Shown here in pieces: positions 7,294 through 15,539 of a stretch of DNA of 64,000 bases. Position numbers and translations under genes: made by a program. Position 1 is the first letter of the stretch; the number at the start of each line of letters is the position of its first letter. Source of the DNA: Galbibacter kalidii (GTDB lineage Bacteria; Bacteroidota; Bacteroidia; Flavobacteriales; Flavobacteriaceae); the NCBI RefSeq assembly GCF_026241135.1, contig NZ_JAPFGA010000005.1:124001-188000 (forward strand), given 5' to 3'. A model generated the notes under the pieces. The model did not search any database, had not been told where the DNA came from, and saw nothing but the letters and a program-made list of their open reading frames with translations.

Positions 7294-8124
7294 ATGGGTT
7301 CCGATAAATCAGCAACGAACGATAAACAAACAACCGTATTGGTGACCGGGGCAAGTGGACAATTGGGAAGAACCTTTCAGAAACATCAGGATCAATATCC
7401 CGAGGTAGAATTTATGTTTTGCGATGCCAAAACATTGGATATCACCAAAAAAGAAAGTGTTTTCAAGGCATTTCAAAAGTTCCAACCGGATTTTTGTATC
7501 AATTGTGCAGCATATACCCGTGTGGAGCAAGCTGAAAAAGAACCTGAAAGAGCATATCTTATCAATGCAGAAGGTGCAAAAAATATGGCTGAGGTTGCTT
7601 CGGAATTCAATACTGTTTTGATCCATATTTCCACAGATTATGTTTTTGACGGAAAAAAGAGAACGCCCTATACAACAGCTGATGCTACAAATCCCATCAA
7701 TATATATGGAAAGTCAAAACTGCAAGGGGAAAAGTATATTCAGGGAATATTAAAAAACTATTTTATTGTAAGAACCTCTTGGTTGTACAGTAAAGAGTTT
7801 GGAAAGAACTTTTATCGAACCATTCTTGAAAAGGCAAAAACTGAAAAAGAACTTTACGTTGTGGACAATCAAACCGGATGCCCAACAGATGCTGAAAATC
7901 TAGCGATGTATATATTAGATTTGATAATCACCTCCCCTCCGAAGGAGGAGTTGGGGGAGGCTTACGGTATCCGTCATTTTTCAGGACAAAAGGTGATGAC
8001 TTGGTATGATTTTGCTGTAGACATCCTAAAAGAAAATCAAATTGACCATGTAAAAGTGGTAAAAGACAATAGTTATAAAGCCATAGCTAAGCGCCCGGAA
8101 TATAGTGTGTTGGAAGTTTTATGA
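7294..8124 (+). CDS. rfbD: dTDP-4-dehydrorhamnose reductase
   Basis: A 276-residue SDR-type reductase with TGASGQLG (residues 19-26), the STDYVFDG motif near 115 and the YGKSKLQGE catalytic Tyr/Lys stretch near 140. It makes dTDP-L-rhamnose using NAD(P)H. Residues about 213-222 (SPPKEELGE region) are encoded by a palindromic repeat and look like an insertion between the strand ending LDLII and the conserved AYGIRHFSG. The repeat keeps the frame open, so the enzyme may well be active. Last gene of the rfb set. Confidence 0.93.
   Translation: MGSDKSATNDKQTTVLVTGASGQLGRTFQKHQDQYPEVEFMFCDAKTLDITKKESVFKAFQKFQPDFCINCAAYTRVEQAEKEPERAYLINAEGAKNMAEVASEFNTVLIHISTDYVFDGKKRTPYTTADATNPINIYGKSKLQGEKYIQGILKNYFIVRTSWLYSKEFGKNFYRTILEKAKTEKELYVVDNQTGCPTDAENLAMYILDLIITSPPKEELGEAYGIRHFSGQKVMTWYDFAVDILKENQIDHVKVVKDNSYKAIAKRPEYSVLEVL
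7929..7961 (+). repeat. Palindromic repeat inserted in frame inside rfbD
   Basis: The CCTCCCCTCC / GGAGGAG / GGGGGAGG arrangement forms a GC-rich hairpin within an AT-rich gene. It is the same family as the element in rfbB (4385) and the intergenic element at 11163. It contributes about ten codons. Confidence 0.65.
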
Positions 8125-8146
8125 TAATAATTAATAAACTACCTCA

Positions 8147-9208
8147 ATGAAAAAAATAAGTGTTTTAATAGCAATATTCTATGGACTTTTTCTGAATGCT
8201 CAGGAAAATGAACAAAAAGTGGTGCTGATTACCTTAGACGGGTTCCGTTGGCAGGAATTGTTTACCGGAGCTGATGAAAAGTTGATTATGAACGCAGATT
8301 ATGTAGGTCACCCGGAAGAATTAAAAGAAAAATTCTGGAAGGAAAACCCCCAAGAAAGAAGGGAAGCCTTGTTGCCATTTGTTTGGGGTGTGATAGTCAA
8401 CAAAGGAGAAATTCACGGGAACAGAGAACTGGGAAGCAAGGTGAATCTGACCAACAGCATGTTATTTTCATATCCCGGTTACAACGAAATATTGACGGGC
8501 AAGGCAGACGATAAGAATATCCGCAGTAACGATAAAATATACAATCCGAACACCACGGTTTTAGAGATTTTGAATAATAATTTCAAAGGAGAAGTAGCTG
8601 CTTTTGCCAGTTGGGATGTATTTCCCTTTATAATTAATGATGAGCGAAGCGGAGTTCCTGTAAATGCCGGATTTGCATCTGCTGAAGGAGATCTGACTGA
8701 AAGAGAAGCTTTTTTAAATGAGTTACAACCTCAGATTCCGAGTCCGTGGGAAAATGTTAGATTGGATGCTTTTACGCATCATTTTGCGATGGAATACATG
8801 AAAAAGAATCATCCTAGAGTGGTTTATATCGGTTATGGAGAAACCGATGATTTTGCTCACGGAGGTAATTATGAAGCCTATTTAAAATCAGCTCATACCA
8901 CCGATGATTTTCTGAAAGATTTATGGGATTTTGTACAAAAAGATCCTTTTTATAAAGATAAAACTACTTTCTTGATCACCACAGACCACGGTAGGGGAAC
9001 TGACCCCCTTGATACTTGGCGAAGCCACGGAAGTGACGTGGAGGGAGCAGCTGAAGTTTGGTTTATCACATACGGTGCCGGTGTCCAGCCAAAAGGAGAA
9101 GTAAATTCCCGTCAGTTATACTCCAATCAAATTGCACCAACAATATTGGATCTTTTTAAGATTAAGGTTGATAAAGACTTAATGTCCGGTAAAGTGATAA
9201 AATTGTAA
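8147..9208 (+). CDS. Secreted alkaline-phosphatase-superfamily protein (phosphodiesterase/sulfatase-like)
   Basis: A 353-residue protein with an amino-terminal signal peptide ending near LNAQ. Metal-site motifs of the alkaline phosphatase superfamily are visible: LITLDGFRW near residue 28 (first metal Asp), a Thr/Ser-rich NLTNSMLFSYPGY stretch near 105 that should hold the nucleophile, GETDDFAHGG near 240, and TTDHGRG then SHGSD near 285-300. It probably hydrolyses a phosphate ester or phosphodiester in the periplasm. The exact substrate is unknown, and it is not clearly part of the rfb operon. Confidence 0.8.
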   Translation: MKKISVLIAIFYGLFLNAQENEQKVVLITLDGFRWQELFTGADEKLIMNADYVGHPEELKEKFWKENPQERREALLPFVWGVIVNKGEIHGNRELGSKVNLTNSMLFSYPGYNEILTGKADDKNIRSNDKIYNPNTTVLEILNNNFKGEVAAFASWDVFPFIINDERSGVPVNAGFASAEGDLTEREAFLNELQPQIPSPWENVRLDAFTHHFAMEYMKKNHPRVVYIGYGETDDFAHGGNYEAYLKSAHTTDDFLKDLWDFVQKDPFYKDKTTFLITTDHGRGTDPLDTWRSHGSDVEGAAEVWFITYGAGVQPKGEVNSRQLYSNQIAPTILDLFKIKVDKDLMSGKVIKL

Positions 9209-9389
9209 GGGAAGTCTTCTATATTATTGTGAGTTTTGGGAAACCATTCTTATCAGGGATTCTTTGCACCATTCTGTTATAGATTTGATAGATTATTCTA
9301 ATATAGGTTCAAATAATAATCATACTTAAATACTCAATATTTAAAACTTCAATAAGATATTTTTGTATGTTACATTAAGGTAAATATGC

Positions 9390-9397
9390 TATTTTTG
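9390..9397 (+). promoter_or_regulatory. -7 promoter box (TATTTTTG) upstream of the GNAT gene
   Basis: TATTTTTG fits TAnnTTTG and lies 37 bp before the ATG at 9434. No convincing -33 element is seen. Confidence 0.4.
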
Positions 9398-9433
9398 AAA
9401 TAAAACAAACTAATACCCTTATTTTAATAAGTA

Positions 9434-9994
9434 ATGATTAAAGCTGTAGAATATGATAAAGAGCAAGTAATAGAAATATTAACATCTTCCTTTGATAAAA
9501 ACCAGTCTACAAATTTTGTAATTAAACAAGATTCAAAAAGAGAAGAAAGATTCAGGCGACTGATTGAATATTCTTTTTTTATGGGAATGGAGTTTGGCGA
9601 TGTTTTTATGTCAGAGAATAAGAAAGCGTGTGCAATAATTTTATATCATCATAAGAAAAAGACCTCTTTAAAAGCACTTTTATGGGATGTTAAATTGGTT
9701 TTTGGAACGATCGGCCTTAAAAAAGTTTTTAAGATCATGAAAAGAGAGGCATTATTAAAAACGAAGTACCCCAAAGAGAAATTTGCACATTTATGGTATA
9801 TCGGGGTTGATCCTAAAGTCCAATCAAAAGGAATTGGAACTGAATTGATGAATGCTGTATTGCAATCCGTCAAACTACCTGTTTATTTGGAAACTTCTAC
9901 CGAAAGAAACTTGCCGTTTTACAGAAAGTTTGAATTTGAAGTAATCGATACCGTTGATGAACTTGGATATAAATTATATCTCCTTAAAAAATGA
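9434..9994 (+). CDS. GNAT family N-acetyltransferase
   Basis: A 186-residue protein. The acetyl-CoA-binding motif A is clear: LWYIGVDPKVQSKGIGTELMNAV (about residues 120-142, with Q-x-x-G-x-G/A). A later motif B-like ETSTERNLPFYRKFEFE segment follows. The substrate is unknown. It stands alone between the phosphatase gene and the convergent AraC gene, with its own possible promoter. Confidence 0.88.
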   Translation: MIKAVEYDKEQVIEILTSSFDKNQSTNFVIKQDSKREERFRRLIEYSFFMGMEFGDVFMSENKKACAIILYHHKKKTSLKALLWDVKLVFGTIGLKKVFKIMKREALLKTKYPKEKFAHLWYIGVDPKVQSKGIGTELMNAVLQSVKLPVYLETSTERNLPFYRKFEFEVIDTVDELGYKLYLLKK

Positions 9995-10155
9995 TGTTGT
10001 TATGTTATCACCAACTATGGCAACAACAGATGCCACTTTTGAATTAACATAAACCAATTTTATATGCTAAAAGTTATTTTATTAATATTAGAATTGTTAT
10101 TGCAATTTTTTTATCAAGATACTGTTGAGTTGATGGTCGCAATTCTAAACTAAAT

Positions 10156-11004
10156 CTACACGCTGTTAAACCGACTTGGAGAAATCCCTTTCAGTTTTTT
10201 AAAGGTTCTGTTGTAATAGGAAAGACTATTGAATCCTGACTGGTAACAGGCCTCCGAGACCGTTTTTTGCGGATTGGTATCAGACAGTAATTTACAGGAA
10301 TAACCAATTCTGATTTCATTCAGGAATTCTACAAAAGACTTTCCGGTTTTAGACTTAAAATACCTGCAAAATGCGGTTTTATTCATACCCGAAACATTGG
10401 CAATGGTGTCCAAACTTATCTCTTCTTGAAAATTTTGCATAATGTATTGTATCACCTTGTTTAACCTTAGGTCTTTAACCTGATAATTAGACAGCCAGTC
10501 GTTACTCCCCAACAGTTTCTTATTATTTTTTTGATGTAATTCTAGGAGCAAAGACAAAAATGACACCCCGTTTTGATATAGGGAATTGGAGTTCATTTTG
10601 TCTAAAATTTGCAATAATACTATATTTTCATCCCCTCTGAAGCGTATCCCTCTTTTACTCACCTCCATCATTTGACTTACATATGAATAAGCTGATTTTG
10701 AAGAATTAACACCGGGGAAGAAATCTGCGTTAGCATGAATCACATAGGCAATGGACAATTTGTCTGTTTCCGAGGAAAAAGGCTTGCTATCAAACATATG
10801 GGGGACATTCTTTCCAAGGAAAAAAATATCGTTCTTTTGAAAATTCCCAATATGATCTCCGGCATACAATGTACCTTCACCTTCAATAATGTAAACAAGT
10901 TCTATTTCAGGGTGATAGTGCCATAATTTTAAAAATTCCTTTTGCTTGTGTTTCGACAGCTTGATATCGCTTTCAAGGTTTTTTTGTAAATAATGCAGTT
11001 TCAT
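10156..11004 (-). CDS. AraC family regulator (cupin sensor plus HTH), likely fucose-operon regulator
   Basis: A 282-residue protein. Residues 1-~110 form a cupin-type sensing domain (LWHYHPEIELVYIIEGEG). Residues about 185-280 form the two-helix AraC DNA-binding domain, with DTIANVSGMNKTAFCRYFK and SEACYQSGFNSLSYYNRTFKK. It is transcribed divergently from the L-fucose operon (start 11264). It probably senses L-fucose or a pathway intermediate and controls that operon; this is inferred from position only. The 260-bp divergent gap contains a palindromic repeat. Confidence 0.9.
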   Translation of the reverse strand: MKLHYLQKNLESDIKLSKHKQKEFLKLWHYHPEIELVYIIEGEGTLYAGDHIGNFQKNDIFFLGKNVPHMFDSKPFSSETDKLSIAYVIHANADFFPGVNSSKSAYSYVSQMMEVSKRGIRFRGDENIVLLQILDKMNSNSLYQNGVSFLSLLLELHQKNNKKLLGSNDWLSNYQVKDLRLNKVIQYIMQNFQEEISLDTIANVSGMNKTAFCRYFKSKTGKSFVEFLNEIRIGYSCKLLSDTNPQKTVSEACYQSGFNSLSYYNRTFKKLKGISPSRFNSV

Positions 11005-11162
11005 GGTTCAAAAGGAGTGATTTTGATATTTTTTGTGCTTTTTTTGAATGAATTTTTAAATATTGCAAATATTGTACAAGTATAAGCAAATTTCGTATAA
11101 CTCAGCGCTCGACTTTAGTCTTAATTTTGACTCATCAATACTCCGATGCTTGTGCCGATAAA

Positions 11163-11193
11163 ACTCCCCTCCTTTGGAGGGGTTGGGGGGAGG
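11163..11193 (+). repeat. Intergenic copy of the CTCCCCTCC/GGAGG palindromic repeat
   Basis: CTCCCCTCC, TTT, GGAGGGG, then TTGGGGGGAGG forms a hairpin. Same family as the copies inside rfbB and rfbD. It lies in the divergent promoter region about 70-100 bp upstream of the UxaA-family gene, so it could affect regulation or simply be a scattered repeat. Confidence 0.65.
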
Positions 11194-11263
11194 ACTTATA
11201 GTCGCTTTTATACTAAACCAAGTTCTTCGCTTTTGTAGGGAAGGGAGTTAAACAAAAAATATT

Positions 11264-12880
11264 TTGAAGGATTATCTGATTATTGCTGAAACTGACAATG
11301 TTGCTGTTGCCCTTAAGGATTTAAAAAAGGGTGGAAGTGTTGTGTTGGAAAGCGAAACTTTGATTTTGACCGAAGATATACCGGTAAAACACAAATTTGC
11401 ATTAAACAATTTTACCGAAGGGGATATTGTTTCCATGTATGGTGTTCCGGTGGGCAAGGTATTGAAATCCATCCCAAAGGGAGGTATGATTTCTACTGAA
11501 AACGTTAAGCATGTTGCAGCGCCATATCAATTCAGAAATAAAAAATACAATCCACCTCAAGTAAATATCGCTCAACTTAAAGAGAAAACGTTTTTAGGGT
11601 ATCATCGAGAAGATGGACAAGTAGGGACGACCAATTACTGGATATTTGTCCCCATGGTATTTTGTCAGAACAGGAATCTAAAGGTGCTTAAAGATGCTTT
11701 TGAAGAAGAACTGGGATATAAAAAAGGGAATCCATATAAATTACAATTGCGAAAATTAGCAGGCGGTAATACCGATGAGGTTTTTATTGAAGATATAGAA
11801 AACAACGAAAATAAAGTCTTTAAAAATATAGATGGAATTAAATTCCTCACTCACGAAGGGGGATGTGGAGGTACAAGGGATGACGCGCAGGCATTGGTCA
11901 ATCTTCTGGCGGGATATATAAAAAATCCCAATGTTGCAGGTGCTACGGTACTAAGTCTTGGATGCCAGCATGCACAAATGAGTATGTTGGAGGAAGCCTT
12001 AAGTGAAAAATTTAAAACGGAGAAACCGGTATTGTACTTTGAACAGCAACAGTTCAGTTCAGAAAAAGAAATGCTGTCTACTGTGGTCAATAAGAGTTAT
12101 AAAGAGCTAGCTGAAGCGAATAATATTACGAGAAAACCGACCTCGCTTAGTAAGCTCTCCATCGGATTGGAGTGTGGAGGGTCTGATGGCTTTTCGGGGA
12201 TTACTGCAAATCCGTTAATAGGACTCGTAGCCGATAAAATCAATGCCGTAGGTGGCAAAAGTATCTTGTCTGAATTCCCTGAATTGTGTGGAGTAGAACA
12301 GGATCTCATAGACCGTTGTCTTGATAAAAAGGTAGCCGATAAGTTTATCCGCCTTATGGAAAGCTACAATAAAAAAGCGCATGAAGTAGGATCGGGTTTT
12401 GATATGAATCCGTCCCCCGGAAATATAAAGGACGGACTCATCACCGATGCTATAAAATCAGCTGGAGCAGCAACGAAAGGAGGACGAAGCACTATTGCTG
12501 ATGTATTAGATTATGCCGAATATGTAAACAGACCCGGATTGAATTTGTTGTGTACGCCCGGGAATGATGTAGAATCTACCACGGGCTTGGCAGGATCCGG
12601 AGCTAATATCATCTTGTTTTCAACCGGTTTGGGAACCCCAACGGGGAACCCCATTTGTCCGGTGATAAAAATCGCTTCAAATTCCATGTTACCGGCAAAA
12701 ATGAAAGATATTATCGATTTTGATGCCGGAAGATTGATTTCAGAAAAAATTCCGCAGGAAGAATTAGCTAATCAATTAATTGACTTGATCATTGACATCG
12801 CTAGCGGTAAAACCTTAACTTGTGCTGATCAATTAAGTCAGGATGATTTTATTCCGTGGAAAAGAGGGGTTTCATTGTAA
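11264..12880 (+). CDS. UxaA family dehydratase, predicted L-fuconate dehydratase
   Basis: A 538-residue protein. The only usable start is TTG 11264, because an in-frame stop sits at 11249. Residues 1-~75 are a SAF domain; the catalytic part has HEGGCGGTRDDA near 205, SLGCQHAQ near 235, and ECGGSDGFSGITANP near 305, all typical of altronate/galactarate dehydratases. In this operon it is the only candidate for dehydrating L-fuconate to 2-keto-3-deoxy-L-fuconate, a step done by an enolase-superfamily enzyme in Xanthomonas. Family is firm; substrate is inferred from neighbours. Confidence 0.9.
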   Translation: MKDYLIIAETDNVAVALKDLKKGGSVVLESETLILTEDIPVKHKFALNNFTEGDIVSMYGVPVGKVLKSIPKGGMISTENVKHVAAPYQFRNKKYNPPQVNIAQLKEKTFLGYHREDGQVGTTNYWIFVPMVFCQNRNLKVLKDAFEEELGYKKGNPYKLQLRKLAGGNTDEVFIEDIENNENKVFKNIDGIKFLTHEGGCGGTRDDAQALVNLLAGYIKNPNVAGATVLSLGCQHAQMSMLEEALSEKFKTEKPVLYFEQQQFSSEKEMLSTVVNKSYKELAEANNITRKPTSLSKLSIGLECGGSDGFSGITANPLIGLVADKINAVGGKSILSEFPELCGVEQDLIDRCLDKKVADKFIRLMESYNKKAHEVGSGFDMNPSPGNIKDGLITDAIKSAGAATKGGRSTIADVLDYAEYVNRPGLNLLCTPGNDVESTTGLAGSGANIILFSTGLGTPTGNPICPVIKIASNSMLPAKMKDIIDFDAGRLISEKIPQEELANQLIDLIIDIASGKTLTCADQLSQDDFIPWKRGVSL

Positions 12881-12881
12881 A

Positions 12882-12920
12882 GCCGTACGCTGCCTGACGG
12901 TAAAGACAGGGTTGTACAGC
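12882..12920 (+). other. Imperfect stem-loop between the UxaA-family and SDR genes
   Basis: GTAC at 12884 and 12914 and CTGCCTG versus CAGG can pair across about 39 bases starting one base after the stop codon. It may be a partial terminator, a processing site, or a degenerate CTGCCTG-type palindromic repeat like that at 15780. Confidence 0.4.
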
Positions 12921-12961
12921 TTCTAAAAACAGAAAAATGTTGAACAAACAATAAAAATATC

Positions 12962-13735
12962 ATGAGTTTCAACCTAAAAAATAAAATAGCCATCGTTACT
13001 GGTGGAGCAAGCGGGATTGGTAAGGCAATATCCACTAAATTTTCCGGTACAGGGGCAAAGGTTCATATATTGGAGTTTAATGAAGAAAACGGTGAGCAAA
13101 CAGTTGCTGAAATAGAAAAGAATGGTGGCGAAGCTGTTTTTCATCAGTGTGATGTTTCCAATCAAGGACAGGTAAAGAAAATCATAGACTCCATAGCAGC
13201 AAAAGAAAAAATTGATATTCTGATCAACAATGCTGGGATTGCCCATATTGGTAATGTAGAGGATACATCAGAAGAAGATTTAGATAGGATTTACAATGTG
13301 AATGTAAAAGGAGTCTACAATTGTATGTATGCGGTGGTGCCTCACCTTAAAAAAGCGGGTGGTATTATTTTGAATATGGCCTCCATAGCGTCTTCCGTAG
13401 GGATTTCGGATAGATTTGCCTATTCCATGTCCAAAGGAGCGGTCTTGACCATGACCTACTCGGTGGCAAAAGATTATCTCGATTATGGTATTCGTTGTAA
13501 TTCTATTTCCCCGGCACGTATTCATACGCCTTTTGTAGACGGATTTATTAAAAAGAATTACCCCGGAAAAGAAGACGAAATGTTCGAGAATTTGTCAAAA
13601 ACCCAACCTATTGGGCGCATGGGAAAACCGGAAGAAGTGGCCAATTTGGCATTGTATCTGTGTTCTGATGAGGCCTCCTTCATTACAGGAACCGACTTTC
13701 CTATCGATGGCGGATTTATAAAATTGAATGGATAA
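12962..13735 (+). CDS. SDR oxidoreductase, predicted 2-keto-3-deoxy-L-fuconate dehydrogenase
   Basis: A 257-residue classical short-chain dehydrogenase: TGGASGIGKA cofactor motif (residues 13-22), NNAG near 89, the catalytic Ser in MASIASS, and YSMSK with Tyr and Lys near 155-159. It ends in a DGG motif. Located between the dehydratase and the FAH-family hydrolase, it fits oxidation of 2-keto-3-deoxy-L-fuconate to 2,4-diketo-3-deoxy-L-fuconate. The assignment relative to the second SDR (19308) is by position and could be reversed. Confidence 0.88.
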   Translation: MSFNLKNKIAIVTGGASGIGKAISTKFSGTGAKVHILEFNEENGEQTVAEIEKNGGEAVFHQCDVSNQGQVKKIIDSIAAKEKIDILINNAGIAHIGNVEDTSEEDLDRIYNVNVKGVYNCMYAVVPHLKKAGGIILNMASIASSVGISDRFAYSMSKGAVLTMTYSVAKDYLDYGIRCNSISPARIHTPFVDGFIKKNYPGKEDEMFENLSKTQPIGRMGKPEEVANLALYLCSDEASFITGTDFPIDGGFIKLNG

Positions 13736-13752
13736 AAGAAAAGTTTAAACAC

Positions 13753-14607
13753 ATGAAACTAATAAGATTTGGTGAGCCCGACAAAGAAAAACCGGGAGTT
13801 TTGATAGACGGAAAAAGATTGGATGTAACTGCATTTGGATTCGATTACACCGAACAATTTTTTGAAACCAACGGAGTTGAGCGCTTAAAAACCTGGTTGG
13901 AAACCAATAAAGGCGCTTGTCCGCTTGTAGAAGATGATGTGCGTTTGGGACCTCCGACATGTCGTCCGTCGAAATTGGTCTGTGTTGGGCTGAATTATGC
14001 CAAACATGCAGAAGAAAGTGGCATGGCCATCCCGAAAGAGCCGGTGTTGTTTTTTAAAGCAACTTCGGCAGTTGTAGGACCTAACGATGACCTGATTATT
14101 CCAAAAGGAAGTACTAAAACCGACTGGGAGGTAGAATTGGCGTTTGTTATCGGGAAAAAAGCGTCGTATGTAACCGAGGATGATGCCATGGATTATGTTG
14201 CCGGTTATGTGCTGCACAACGATTACAGTGAAAGGGAGTATCAACTGGAACGTGAAGGACAATGGGTAAAAGGAAAGAGTAGCGACACCTTTGCGCCTTT
14301 GGGACCTTTTATGGCAACAAGGGATGAAATTCCAAATCCGCACAACCTCGATCTTTGGTTAAAACTGAATGGGGAAATGATGCAGAACAGCAACACATCC
14401 GATTTTGTGTTTAACATTCCGAAGCTGGTAAGCTATATCAGTCAGTTTATGACCTTATTGCCAGGGGATGTAATTTCAACAGGGACACCTTTTGGAGTTG
14501 GCTTAGGACTCAATCCGCAGAAATTCCTAAAACCCGGAGACGTGGTGGAATTGGGAATCGAAGGACTTGGAAGTTCAAAACAAACAGCAAAAGCTTTTGA
14601 GGGTTAA
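13753..14607 (+). CDS. FAH-family hydrolase, predicted 2,4-diketo-3-deoxy-L-fuconate hydrolase
   Basis: A 284-residue fumarylacetoacetate-hydrolase-fold protein. KLVCVGLNYAKHAEE marks the family start of the catalytic domain near residue 76; FFKATSAVVGPND and WEVELAFVIG hold metal-binding Glu residues; YVLHNDYSERE holds the Asp; GDVISTGTPFGVG closes the site. It should split the diketo acid into pyruvate and L-lactate, ending the pathway. It starts 17 bp after the SDR gene and belongs to the same operon. Confidence 0.9.
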   Translation: MKLIRFGEPDKEKPGVLIDGKRLDVTAFGFDYTEQFFETNGVERLKTWLETNKGACPLVEDDVRLGPPTCRPSKLVCVGLNYAKHAEESGMAIPKEPVLFFKATSAVVGPNDDLIIPKGSTKTDWEVELAFVIGKKASYVTEDDAMDYVAGYVLHNDYSEREYQLEREGQWVKGKSSDTFAPLGPFMATRDEIPNPHNLDLWLKLNGEMMQNSNTSDFVFNIPKLVSYISQFMTLLPGDVISTGTPFGVGLGLNPQKFLKPGDVVELGIEGLGSSKQTAKAFEG

Positions 14608-14653
14608 TAGTATAAATCCAATTAAACTATTAACCAATAACAATTAACAAACA

Positions 14654-15466
14654 ATGATTGACACACATCAACATTTTTGGGAATTCGATCCGGTACGGGA
14701 TGCTTGGATAGACGATTCTATGCAGGCGATCAGGAGGGATTTTCTTCCTTCGGATTTAGAACCCGTCCTTAAAAAAAATAATGTTGATGGATGTATAGCC
14801 GTCCAGGCCGATCAATCTGAAAAAGAAACCCAATTTTTGTTGGATTTAGCAAAGAAACACAGCTTTATCAAAGGTGTTGTGGGTTGGGTAGACTTGTTAT
14901 CATCTTCGGTAGAGGAGCGTTTGACTCATTTTTCAAAAGACAAAAACTTAAAGGGAATCCGTCATATTGTTCAGGCAGAAGCAGACGATTTTATGTTGCG
15001 TTCCGATTTTCAACATGGGATAAGTAAACTAAAACAATTCAAGCTTACCTATGATATTCTGGTTTTTCAGCAACAACTTCCGGCTGCTATCAAATTGGCA
15101 GAAAAATTTCCTGATCAAGCTTTTGTATTGGATCATATCGCCAAACCAAAAATTTCCGAAGGAGTAGATAACAATTGGAAAAATAACATAGAAGAATTGG
15201 CCAAAAACGGAAATGTGTATTGCAAACTCTCTGGAATGGTTACAGAAACAGAGGGCTTTAAATGGAAAGCAGACGATTTCAAGCCGTTTTTGGATGTGGT
15301 GGTCAATACATTTGGTGTAGATCGCATCATGTTTGGATCGGACTGGCCGGTATGTTTGCTGTCTTGCAGTTATGAGGAGGTGTTGAAAATTATAAAGGAT
15401 TATATTCCAAAAGAACACCAACCAAAAGTATTTCACCAAAATGCTGTTGAATTTTATAGTTTGTAA
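14654..15466 (+). CDS. Amidohydrolase-family lactonase, predicted L-fucono-1,5-lactonase
   Basis: A 270-residue amidohydrolase_2 protein. It opens with the metal motif DTHQHFWEF (His-x-His at residues 4-6) and has FVLDHIAKP near 163 and GSDWPVCLLS near 230 (terminal metal Asp). Such COG3618 proteins hydrolyse sugar lactones. In this operon it should open L-fuconolactone, made by the fucose dehydrogenase, into L-fuconate. Confidence 0.9.
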   Translation: MIDTHQHFWEFDPVRDAWIDDSMQAIRRDFLPSDLEPVLKKNNVDGCIAVQADQSEKETQFLLDLAKKHSFIKGVVGWVDLLSSSVEERLTHFSKDKNLKGIRHIVQAEADDFMLRSDFQHGISKLKQFKLTYDILVFQQQLPAAIKLAEKFPDQAFVLDHIAKPKISEGVDNNWKNNIEELAKNGNVYCKLSGMVTETEGFKWKADDFKPFLDVVVNTFGVDRIMFGSDWPVCLLSCSYEEVLKIIKDYIPKEHQPKVFHQNAVEFYSL

Positions 15467-15490
15467 AGACAGGTGACGGATGACCGGTGA

Positions 15491-15511
15491 CCGAAGTATT
15501 TTGAGCTTCGG
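15491..15511 (+). other. Short hairpin between lactonase and GH95 genes
   Basis: CCGAAG and CTTCGG can pair around a nine-base loop. No long T-run follows, so it may be attenuating or processing rather than a full terminator. It is preceded by a partly repeated GGTGACGGATGACCGGTGACC sequence (15471-15491). Confidence 0.4.
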
Positions 15512-15539
15512 ACTTCCAATGATAACTAAAAAAATATAA

